A stretch of 5,656 bases of DNA from the NCBI GenBank assembly GCA_964543995.1, contig CAZJBB010000208.1, forward strand, positions 1 through 5,656, written 5' to 3'. The position numbers and the translations under genes are program-made. The notes beneath the pieces were generated by a model. The model was not told where the DNA came from and made no database searches. It saw only the letters and a program-made list of their open reading frames with translations. How positions within the stretch are numbered: position 1 is the stretch's first letter; every line of letters starts with the position of its first letter. Of the stretch, positions 1 to 5,612 are shown piece by piece. This DNA comes from CAIXTV01 sp964543995 (GTDB lineage: Bacteria; Bacteroidota; Bacteroidia; Bacteroidales; CAIXTV01).

Positions 1-630
1 TTCGACTATGACACCCTAAAGCGGTAACCGAATCAAATATTCTGATGTGTTTCTACCTACATAAACGACCGAAATATTCTTAGCTTTATTGAGTTAAGAG
101 CTTGTTTTTTCAAGTTCTTTCTTTGCAGAAATCCATTCTTTCTCAGAGCCTACACCCCCTTTATACATGTCTTCAACCGAGTTGTAGTTTTTTTGTGCGA
201 TTTCATAATTTGACTGTGCATTATTCAAATCATTTTCTATAGCAGCCATTTCCGAACTTCTAATAACAGCAATTACCTGCCCTTTTTGCACATGGTCTCC
301 CACTCCTACTTTCACTTCTTTGACAATACCGCTCACCGGAGGAAATACTTTCAGTACATTTTCCTCATTGTAGGTAATTTTACCTGTTAATTTCAATTCA
401 TTCTCTACCATCCTTATTCTAGCGGTGTCAATAGAGATTAGCTTTTCCATTTCGGGGCTTAAACAAAATTTCGCATCTACTGTTTCTGTGGGCGGTTTAC
501 AGCTTTGATTTAAAGAACATATAATGGATAATACGGTTATGGCTCTTGATTTTCTTGTAATATAAGTCTTGCCCCATTGTAAGGGTTTTTGAAGTAGGGT
601 TTTTCTGAAATACATATAGTTTATTTTCAT
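1..630 (-). pseudogene. RND efflux membrane fusion protein (CusB/HlyD-like), partial, with two in-frame stops
   Basis: This is the periplasmic adaptor that would link an inner-membrane RND pump to the outer-membrane channel encoded just upstream. Numbering from the ATG at 630, residues 30-43 form a hydrophobic segment ending at Cys44 (NQSC), a weak lipobox that suggests a lipoprotein. Residues 95-124 (VFPPVSGIVKEV...GDHVQKGQVIAVI) are the first half of the barrel-sandwich domain, and about 125-178 are the first arm of the helical hairpin. A TAA at 94-96 ends the open frame at 178 residues, against roughly 380-410 for the family. The same frame nevertheless continues as LNKAKNI...NTSEYLIRLPL, a TAG at 16-18, then GVIVE. 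This resembles the second barrel-sandwich half (usually ...APISGxxVE), so the interruption is by substitutions, not frameshift. The gene starts 13 bp after the stop of the channel gene. ATGs at 636 and 672 (the latter overlapping that gene) are alternative starts. The identity is firm. Whether it is a true pseudogene or a contig-end error is open. Confidence 0.75.
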
Positions 631-643
631 GATCATTTGCAAA

Positions 644-1924
644 TTAATAATGTATGATGTTCTTTCCAACACTAAAATTCAGTTCCTCAAAAGCATTCAA
701 TCGGTTACACATAAAAGCATTTAATTGGTTGGTGCTTTCTTTATAAGCGCTGTAAAAATCCATGAATTCTAGTAAACTGATATTTCGCTTTTCGTAGTTC
801 TTTGTCACTTCTTCTAACATTTTATCGAAATCCTTGTAGAAATCAATATTAAAAGATTTATAGAGTGCCTCATTCTCCAAGACTTTTTTAAAAGCTTGAA
901 GCACATCGGCTTTCACTTCATCTGTGGCATTTTGGAAAGTGTACTTACTGTTGTCAACTTGAAATTTAGCAGCTTTAATATTGCCTTGATTTCTATTGAA
1001 AAAAGGTAAATCGATGGCAAGCGATATCGCATTGTAGTCGTTTACGTAGCTCCCTTGTTTGCTGTAAACGCCTGATAAAGTCAAATCAGGAATTGCCACG
1101 GCTTTTTGGTAGCGAAAGTTCATTTCGTTCCACTTCAGATCTTCTTCTGCTGCTTTTAAGTCGGCACGGTTTTGAATAGCCGTATCGTTTAAGGATTGAA
1201 AATTCAAAGATTCTAGGGCAACAGAAGGAGCACTTTCATTTATTTGAGGAAGAATAAAAACATGGGGCTTGTGAAGCAACAGACTCAAATCAGACTCTAA
1301 GGACATAATATTTTCGGAAACAGCCAGCCTATCGCTTTCAAGCAAGAAGAGTGTTGATTTGAGTCGAATCAGATCCTTATTTGAAAGATACCCCTTTTTA
1401 TATTGTTCTTCAGAAACCTGAATTAATTTCTGTAAAGATGCAATCTCTTTTTCATACACTTTTAAGCTTTGTAATTGAAAGTAGATATTGTTGAAATTGG
1501 TTTTTAACTGAAAACTCAATGTTCTTACTAAGTCGTAAAACAAATATTCTTGCTTTTGTGTATTGATCTTCTCTAACTGAACTCTTTTATTTCTCTTACC
1601 TGCCAAATAGAATAATTGTTGTATGGTATAATCTGTATTTCCGCTGCTGCTAACATCAAAGAACTTTTTAGTAGCAGGGTCAAATACCCCTTGTTCTACA
1701 GTTATGCTTGGGTTGTTAAAAAGCCTAGCCTGAATAATCATGGCTCTCGCGGCTTCTACATTACATTTTCCTGCCAATAATGATAAGTTTTGTTTTAAAA
1801 ACAGATTTTCGGCATCTTGCAAACTCAAGACTAGTGTATCAGAAGGAATATTCGACTGCCCATAAGTAAAAGTAATTTCAAGGTTTAAAATTAGCAGTAG
1901 GACATAATAGACTTTTCTTTTCAT
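644..1924 (-). CDS. Outer-membrane efflux channel protein, CzcC/TolC family
   Basis: This 426-residue protein has the usual length for the CzcC-type outer membrane factors that form the exit duct of tripartite RND metal or drug pumps. Residues 1-22 are a Sec signal peptide: basic MKRK, a hydrophobic core, and a cut near TYG-Q. Two outer-membrane-efflux-protein repeats follow, roughly 28-216 and 245-420. Typical landmarks are NPSITVEQG (71-79), a glycine/asparagine-rich QLFYLAGKRNKR stretch (103-114), RADLKAAE (253-260), IPDLTLSG (278-285), LPFFNRNQGNI (306-316) and YEKRNISLLEFMDFYSAY (377-394), the last equivalent to the CzcC Y-x-x-G/R-x-I-S-L-L-D helix. The long polar helical stretches fit the periplasmic coiled-coil barrel. 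It is first in the efflux operon, with the adaptor gene next. A candidate activator site and promoter lie directly upstream. The substrate cannot be read from the sequence; the neighbouring two-component genes and family likeness favour a heavy metal cation. Confidence 0.9.
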   Translation of the reverse strand: MKRKVYYVLLLILNLEITFTYGQSNIPSDTLVLSLQDAENLFLKQNLSLLAGKCNVEAARAMIIQARLFNNPSITVEQGVFDPATKKFFDVSSSGNTDYTIQQLFYLAGKRNKRVQLEKINTQKQEYLFYDLVRTLSFQLKTNFNNIYFQLQSLKVYEKEIASLQKLIQVSEEQYKKGYLSNKDLIRLKSTLFLLESDRLAVSENIMSLESDLSLLLHKPHVFILPQINESAPSVALESLNFQSLNDTAIQNRADLKAAEEDLKWNEMNFRYQKAVAIPDLTLSGVYSKQGSYVNDYNAISLAIDLPFFNRNQGNIKAAKFQVDNSKYTFQNATDEVKADVLQAFKKVLENEALYKSFNIDFYKDFDKMLEEVTKNYEKRNISLLEFMDFYSAYKESTNQLNAFMCNRLNAFEELNFSVGKNIIHY

Positions 1925-1946
1925 GAAGCGAGGTAATTTTACGAAA

Positions 1947-1954
1947 CAAAATTA
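1947..1954 (-). promoter_or_regulatory. Candidate Bacteroidota -7 promoter box for the efflux operon
   Basis: On the minus strand this reads TAATTTTG, an exact match to the Bacteroidota -7 consensus TAnnTTTG. It lies 22 bp upstream of the ATG of the channel gene, leaving a short leader. No TTTG is found at the expected -33 distance. That region instead holds the phased repeats at 1965-2004, which would suit an activator-dependent promoter. An 8-bp match in AT-rich DNA is weak evidence alone; its position is what supports it. Confidence 0.45.
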
Positions 1955-1964
1955 TTACCTCCAT

Positions 1965-2004
1965 ATTAGAAGTACATTGGGATGAGATTAGAAAATGATT
2001 AGAA
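1965..2004 (-). promoter_or_regulatory. Four 7-bp repeats at 11-bp period: candidate response-regulator operator
   Basis: On the coding (minus) strand the site reads TTCTAAT-N4-TTCTAAT-N4-TCCCAAT-N4-TTCTAAT. On the plus strand the elements are at 1998-2004, 1987-1993, 1976-1982 and 1965-1971. Three are identical; the fourth matches in 5 of 7 positions and keeps exact phase. In the pair nearest the kinase gene the identity extends to 10 bp (GATTAGAAAA on the plus strand). PhoB/OmpR-family regulators are known to bind head-to-tail on direct repeats of about 7 bp spaced by 4, one helical turn apart. A regulator of that family is encoded next door. The array sits just upstream of the -7 box, over the place of the missing -33 element, which suggests activation. 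That this regulator binds here is inference. Confidence 0.6.
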
Positions 2005-2012
2005 AAGTTAAG

Positions 2013-2052
2013 CTATGTTAATTTCGAACCAAACTACAGATAATCAACATAG
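2013..2052 (-). repeat. Inverted repeat 3' of the kinase gene, possible weak terminator
   Basis: The arms at 2013-2023 and 2042-2052 pair over 11 positions with an 18-nt loop. The one DNA mismatch becomes a G-U pair in the minus-strand RNA. It begins 27 bp after the kinase stop codon and is followed on the coding strand by a pyrimidine-rich run (CTTAACTTTTC). The stem is AT-rich, the loop large and the T-tract impure, so it could equally be a protein-binding dyad or chance. Confidence 0.3.
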
Positions 2053-2079
2053 TATGAAAACAGAAAGACCCCTCGGGAA

Positions 2080-3441
2080 TTAATGTCTAAAAGCCACACT
2101 TACTGTTGTCCCCTTACCTACTTCTGACTGAATACGCATTTTGCCCTTATGCAGATCGAATATTTTCTGGCTTAATGACAATCCCACACCTGAACCGATG
2201 AAAGATCTGGCATTTTCTGCTCTAAAAAAGGTTTGTAAAACGTGTTCCATATCATGTATGGGAATTCCTATTCCATGGTCATGGACGGAAATGAGAATTG
2301 TATTAGAAAAATATTTTAAGGTAATTTCTACCTTTTTATTTCCCGAAAACTTATTTGCATTTTCAAGTAAATTTTCAAAGGCAATCATTAATAAACTTCG
2401 GTTGCCCTTCATAAGCAGTTCATCAGAACTTTCCGGCAAGTTTTCGAAGTTAAGCTCCATATTGCTATGCAGCATCTGGTTTTTTATATTGTCCTTAGCT
2501 TCTTCAAGCAATTCATCAAGACGAAAATAATCCATTTTCAGATTGTTGATATCGTAACTGGCCTGAGCAATATTAAGCAATCCATCGCTAAGTTTATGCA
2601 GTTGCTCAGCTTCTTCCAAAACGGTTTTTAACACAAAAACATATTCTTCTTTTTCTCTTAAACGAGACAAGGTTACTTCAATATTACCGATAATTGAAGT
2701 CAGTGGGGTTCTCAACTCGTGAGAGGCATTTGCTACAAAATTTTGTTGTAATTCAAAAGCATTTTCCAGACGAGAAAGCATGCGATTGAATGTAATGGAA
2801 AGTTCAGCCAATTCATCTTTACCGTTCCCTTCATTTATTCGAAGGTGTAAGTTGGTTTCTGAAATGGTGTTCACTTGTTTTGTGATTTCGCTCACCGGCT
2901 TGAGCATTCTTTTCGTGAAAAAACGCCCTAAAAAGAAAACAATGATAACGCTAAAGAAAAAACCAATAATCAGCACATTGCGCAAATGAAGCATTTTGGC
3001 ATCTCCAATTTTATCTACAGCAGATATGAGAATGACATAGTCTCCTTGGTTGTCATTATAATAAATTCCATAAATATAATGATCCTGATCTTTTGACTTA
3101 AAAACTTTATCTTGTCGGGTTTTTTCAATAATAGAAGGAGAAAAATCCGGAAGTGAGGAATCAAAAATAAAAGCCGGTTTATTTTGCTTATCATAAAATT
3201 TCACAATTTCGCCGGGCAGCTTTTCAAGGTTCTTTTTCAAAAACTCTTGGAATATTTTTTTGCTTACTTCGTCTTCTTCAAGGTAAACATTGGCATTTGC
3301 ATACACTCGCTCACGAAGTTGAGCGTAGAAATCACTGGAAGCAAAGGACTTACTTATTGAGTAAATGTAAAAATTCAGCACCAACAGCAAAATGGCGACC
3401 AAAAGTGTGAACCATAAGGTGAGCTTGGTTTTAATTTTCAT
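2080..3441 (-). CDS. Membrane sensor histidine kinase with HAMP domain, partner of the adjacent regulator
   Basis: This 453-residue inner-membrane kinase has the classical CusS/PhoR-like layout. Transmembrane helix 1 spans about 8-29, a periplasmic sensor region 30-152, and transmembrane helix 2 about 154-173. A HAMP linker follows at about 174-228 (MLKPVSEITKQV...DELAELSITFNRML). The HisKA domain carries the phospho-accepting His241 in FVANASHELRTPLTS. The ATPase domain shows the N box (ENLLENANKFS, Asn361), the G1 box (DHGIGIP, 388-394), the F box (FFRAE, 405-409) and the G2 box (GSGVGLSLS, 416-424). All catalytic motifs are intact. Its ATG overlaps the regulator stop codon (ATGA), so the two are translationally coupled. 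The sensor region has no cysteine and only two histidines (121 and 152), so no obvious metal site is visible. The ligand is unknown, and a role in efflux control is inferred from gene order. Confidence 0.93.
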   Translation of the reverse strand: MKIKTKLTLWFTLLVAILLLVLNFYIYSISKSFASSDFYAQLRERVYANANVYLEEDEVSKKIFQEFLKKNLEKLPGEIVKFYDKQNKPAFIFDSSLPDFSPSIIEKTRQDKVFKSKDQDHYIYGIYYNDNQGDYVILISAVDKIGDAKMLHLRNVLIIGFFFSVIIVFFLGRFFTKRMLKPVSEITKQVNTISETNLHLRINEGNGKDELAELSITFNRMLSRLENAFELQQNFVANASHELRTPLTSIIGNIEVTLSRLREKEEYVFVLKTVLEEAEQLHKLSDGLLNIAQASYDINNLKMDYFRLDELLEEAKDNIKNQMLHSNMELNFENLPESSDELLMKGNRSLLMIAFENLLENANKFSGNKKVEITLKYFSNTILISVHDHGIGIPIHDMEHVLQTFFRAENARSFIGSGVGLSLSQKIFDLHKGKMRIQSEVGKGTTVSVAFRH

Positions 3442-4118
3442 TCGTCACCTTCTTTGAGCATATATCCCATCCCGGTTATGGTGTGGATGAGTTTTGGCAA
3501 AAAATCTTTATCGATTTTATTTCTCAAATAATTGACATAAACATCAACCACATTTGAATTCGTCCCATACGAATCTCCCCAAACGGACTCCATGATTTGC
3601 GTCCTTGACAAAAGCATTCCTTTATGTTGAAGTAAATACTGCAGTAAAAAAAATTCTTTTGGAGTCAAGCGTATTATTTTCCCATTTCTCTTTACTTCTT
3701 TGGAGAATTCATTTACCTCCAAATCAGCTATTGAATAAGCGGTTGTAATGGATTGCCTCAGATTTCGACGGGTTAAGGCGTTTATTCTTGAAAGTAGTTC
3801 TTTAAATTTAAAAGGCTTTTTCAAATAATCATCGGCACCGGTATTTAAACCTGTTACAATGTCATCGGTGGAACCTAAAGCCGAAAGCATTAAAATGGGG
3901 GTTTCGATTTTTTCTTTTCTAAGCCATGCACAAAGTTCTACCCCATTAATCTGGGGTAGAATTACATCCAAAAGAATTATATCATATTCTTCCTGAATTG
4001 CCAGCTGTTTTCCTGTGTATCCATCAAAAGCCACATCTACCTTATGCATCTCTTCTTCCAAACCTTTTTTAATAAAAGCAGAAACATGAGGTTCGTCTTC
4101 AATAAGGAGGACTTTCAT
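3438..4118 (-). CDS. OmpR/PhoB-family response regulator
   Basis: This 226-residue cytoplasmic transcription factor is full length. The receiver domain (about 1-115) has the acidic pair Glu7/Asp8, the phospho-acceptor Asp51 (IILLDVILP), Ser79 and Lys101 in the KKPF motif. The winged-helix DNA-binding domain (about 128-224) includes LTPKEFFLLQYLL, the recognition region SNVVDVYVNYLRNKID, and the terminal hairpin IHTITGMGYML. The ATG at 4118 gives the standard MKVLLIEDE beginning. An in-frame TTG six bases further upstream is possible but unneeded. The gene ends in a 4-bp overlap with its kinase and starts 33 bp after the ferritin-like gene, so it may be partly cotranscribed with the redox genes. 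Its likely target is the 11-bp-phased array upstream of the efflux channel gene. Gene order resembles CusRS/CzcRS systems, but the inducing metal cannot be assigned. Confidence 0.93.
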   Translation of the reverse strand: MKVLLIEDEPHVSAFIKKGLEEEMHKVDVAFDGYTGKQLAIQEEYDIILLDVILPQINGVELCAWLRKEKIETPILMLSALGSTDDIVTGLNTGADDYLKKPFKFKELLSRINALTRRNLRQSITTAYSIADLEVNEFSKEVKRNGKIIRLTPKEFFLLQYLLQHKGMLLSRTQIMESVWGDSYGTNSNVVDVYVNYLRNKIDKDFLPKLIHTITGMGYMLKEGDE

Positions 4119-4140
4119 AAGCAAATAGAGGAAAGCAAAT
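4119..4140. repeat. Short direct repeat before the response regulator gene
   Basis: AAGCAAAT occurs at 4119-4126 and again at 4133-4140 on the plus strand, a 14-bp spacing that fills most of the 33-bp gap in front of the regulator start codon. It could be an autoregulatory site, but the spacing is not the 11 bp expected for this regulator family. No -7 box was found beside it. Confidence 0.25.
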
Positions 4141-4151
4141 CAGACAAAAAA

Positions 4152-4607
4152 TTAATTTTCCCTTAAAACGATTTCATCGTATTCCAATTCAAACCTAAGC
4201 TTATGCTTTGATTCTTCTTGAGCCAGCATGGAAAATAAATCTTTCAACCCCTCATTGGGTGCTCTCTCAGCCAAAGCGGTGTAAAGCTTAAATGCCGATT
4301 TTTCTCTTTTCATTGCCAACACCAAAGCATCTGCATAACTCATTTCAGGGGAAGCATGGGCACTAACCACATAGTCGCTGATTTTTAAATCTACGATGGT
4401 TTCTCTGGAAACCTCCAGAATTCCCTTTTCTTTAATGTTGAGTAATTTGGCTTTGTGTCCCATTTCTTCGAAAGCAAAGTCGGTGAAGACTTTTTTAATT
4501 GCTTCCGACTGGGCCATTTCGGCAAGTTTGGTATAAAAATCAACAGCTCCTTGCTCATTTTCAATTGCAAAGTCTAATATTTCGTCAACGGTACTGAAGT
4601 CTTTCAT
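4152..4607 (-). CDS. Ferritin-like diiron protein (rubrerythrin-type, no rubredoxin domain)
   Basis: This 151-residue soluble protein forms a four-helix bundle expected to hold a two-iron centre. The ligand pattern is duplicated: Glu18 (ENEQGAVDFY), Glu48 and His51 (FEEMGHKA), then Glu102 (KREKSAFKLY), Glu132 and His135 (QEESKHK). Each half therefore supplies a helix with E-x-n-Y and a helix with E-x-x-H. A further Glu88 in SPEMSY precedes the third helix, as in the erythrin branch of the ferritin-like superfamily. The C-terminal rubredoxin domain of classical rubrerythrins is absent, so an external electron donor would be needed. Related proteins reduce peroxide or handle iron, and either role is possible. 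It starts 11 bp after the zinc-ribbon gene, which makes cotranscription with that gene and the oxidoreductase likely. A protective or iron-supply role for the oxidoreductase complex is inference from this context. Confidence 0.85.
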   Translation of the reverse strand: MKDFSTVDEILDFAIENEQGAVDFYTKLAEMAQSEAIKKVFTDFAFEEMGHKAKLLNIKEKGILEVSRETIVDLKISDYVVSAHASPEMSYADALVLAMKREKSAFKLYTALAERAPNEGLKDLFSMLAQEESKHKLRFELEYDEIVLREN

Positions 4608-4618
4608 AATTTGATTAT

Positions 4619-5053
4619 TTATATTTCTGTTGGATTATTACCTGAATATTGATCAAAGTTTTCGTAAAATTGCTTTAATGCAATGGAAATATCTTCAAAT
4701 TCCACGCTATGTTTGTTGCATCCTTTTCTAGAACAAAAGTTAATTTTACCGCCTGATTCCAATAAAACATGGTTCATGGGGGCACTACAAGCAACACATT
4801 TCACTTCATTAGAAAACACCAATTTACAAAACGGACAGGAGAATTCATAAATTTCCCCATCCATCAAAGGAATCTCGCTTTTAACCTCAAAGCTTCCATA
4901 CACTGAACTCAGCCAAATCAAACCCGATTGCTGCTGGTGTTTTATCTTTAGCCGTATGCCGGGCATATTATCCAGTTTGTGTTCCGGGTCCATGAGTGAT
5001 TTACCACACTTTGGGCATTTTACTTTTAAGACGATTTGATTAATACTGTTCAT
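4619..5053 (-). CDS. Small protein with two zinc-ribbon-like cysteine clusters, function unknown
   Basis: I do not recognise a named family for this 144-residue protein. Its cysteines fall into two likely metal-binding sets. One is Cys13/Cys16 (CPKCG) with Cys73/Cys76 (CPFC), enclosing a beta-rich stretch (IRLKIK...IWLSSVYGSFEV). The other is Cys86/Cys89 (CVAC) with Cys107/Cys112 and nearby His115. That arrangement fits two zinc ribbons; rubredoxin-like iron binding is less likely but not excluded. There is no signal peptide or membrane segment. The chosen ATG at 5053 lies 28 bp after the oxidoreductase stop and begins MNSINQIVLKVKCPKCG. An in-frame ATG at 5110 would overlap the upstream gene and add 19 residues that do not look like a conserved beginning. 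Its place between the oxidoreductase and ferritin-like genes suggests an accessory or maturation role in that redox system, which is inference. Confidence 0.75.
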   Translation of the reverse strand: MNSINQIVLKVKCPKCGKSLMDPEHKLDNMPGIRLKIKHQQQSGLIWLSSVYGSFEVKSEIPLMDGEIYEFSCPFCKLVFSNEVKCVACSAPMNHVLLESGGKINFCSRKGCNKHSVEFEDISIALKQFYENFDQYSGNNPTEI

Positions 5054-5081
5054 TTTAGTTTGTCTCTTATAAGTTAATGTA

Positions 5082-5612
5082 TCAAAATTTGCTCTTAAAT
5101 GCTTCTTCAAAATATTGTACTAGAAAATCACAGCCGTTGTTAAACATGCGATTTGTTTTATCGTTGGAAGTTGAAACAAAAGCGTGTTTATCGTCGGTTA
5201 ATTGTATAGGAAGCAAAGAAATGGCTTCCATCATCACATCCACGGTATCTTTCAATCCATTTTGTCCGAAAGTATTCAAGATTCCAATGAGTTGTTGGCA
5301 ATTATCCATTTCAATTTTTGATGGGATTCCTTTTTCAAACTTTTGAATTACTTTTTGGGTATTGGTAAAACTTCCTTCTGATTCAACCGGGAAAGCAGCC
5401 GGTAAAATTAAGTTTGCTTGTTGGGTCGTTTCGGTCATGAAATAATCTTGAACTACCATGAAATCAAGGTTTTCAAACCATTTACTGGTAGTGTTTTTAT
5501 CCATTGATGTGCCGATAGGGTCTTCACCAAAAACAAACACATTTTTCAAAGCAGCTTTTTCTAATAAGGATTTTTGATCAGAATTCATGTTGGTAGGAAT
5601 TTCATTTACATT
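5082..5612 (-). CDS. Molybdopterin oxidoreductase (formate dehydrogenase/NuoG-like), C-terminal fragment
   Basis: Only the last 176 residues are present; the 5' part of the gene lies beyond the genomic sequence. Counting from the first genuine codon (5612-5610), the fragment shows FVFGEDPIGT (26-35), VVQDYFMTETTQQANLILPAA (53-73) and FPVESEGSFTNTQKVIQKF (74-92). These are hallmarks of the third molybdopterin-binding region of formate dehydrogenase alpha chains and NuoG-like subunits (compare the family pattern VVQDxFxTET, LPAA, GTFTNTE). Such proteins oxidise formate at a Mo/W-bis-MGD centre, or act as the electron-carrying subunit of NAD-linked complexes. Only about 58 residues follow the NTFGQNG segment, too few for the usual C-terminal dinucleotide-binding domain of about 110 residues. 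That favours a NuoG-like or shortened form. An apparent ATG at 5627 lies in adapter sequence and is not the start. The zinc-ribbon and ferritin-like genes follow closely. Confidence 0.75.
   Translation of the reverse strand, partial: NVNEIPTNMNSDQKSLLEKAALKNVFVFGEDPIGTSMDKNTTSKWFENLDFMVVQDYFMTETTQQANLILPAAFPVESEGSFTNTQKVIQKFEKGIPSKIEMDNCQQLIGILNTFGQNGLKDTVDVMMEAISLLPIQLTDDKHAFVSTSNDKTNRMFNNGCDFLVQYFEEAFKSKF

Noticed and set aside
1..96. Frameshift at the A6 tract (101-110 region) or stop-codon reassignment as the reason for the short adaptor
   Set aside because: The homologous residues continue in the original frame after the TAA, so no frameshift is needed. TAA and TGA end the other genes normally, so recoding is unlikely.
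1957..1962. GGAGGT on the minus strand as a ribosome binding site
   Set aside because: It is 32 nt from the ATG at 1924 and no start codon in the correct frame lies at a suitable distance; it more likely belongs to the promoter region.
2066..2076. CCCGAGGGG motif after the kinase stop as a terminator
   Set aside because: The possible stem has only about three pairs with a two-base loop and no T-run, so it cannot form a stable hairpin.
2141..2530. Plus-strand open frame of 129 codons
   Set aside because: It lies wholly antisense to the conserved catalytic part of the histidine kinase and its product has low-complexity serine/leucine/lysine content without a recognisable domain.
2780..2989. 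Plus-strand open frame of 69 codons
   Set aside because: Antisense to the HAMP and second membrane segment of the kinase; its lysine-rich end reflects the complementary strand of hydrophobic codons.
4119..4124. TTG at 4122-4124 as the start of the response regulator
   Set aside because: The ATG two codons later gives the standard family beginning MKVLLIEDE, and no ribosome binding site favours the TTG.
5077..5346. Plus-strand open frame of 89 codons
   Set aside because: Antisense to the conserved oxidoreductase fragment; no domain or initiation signal.
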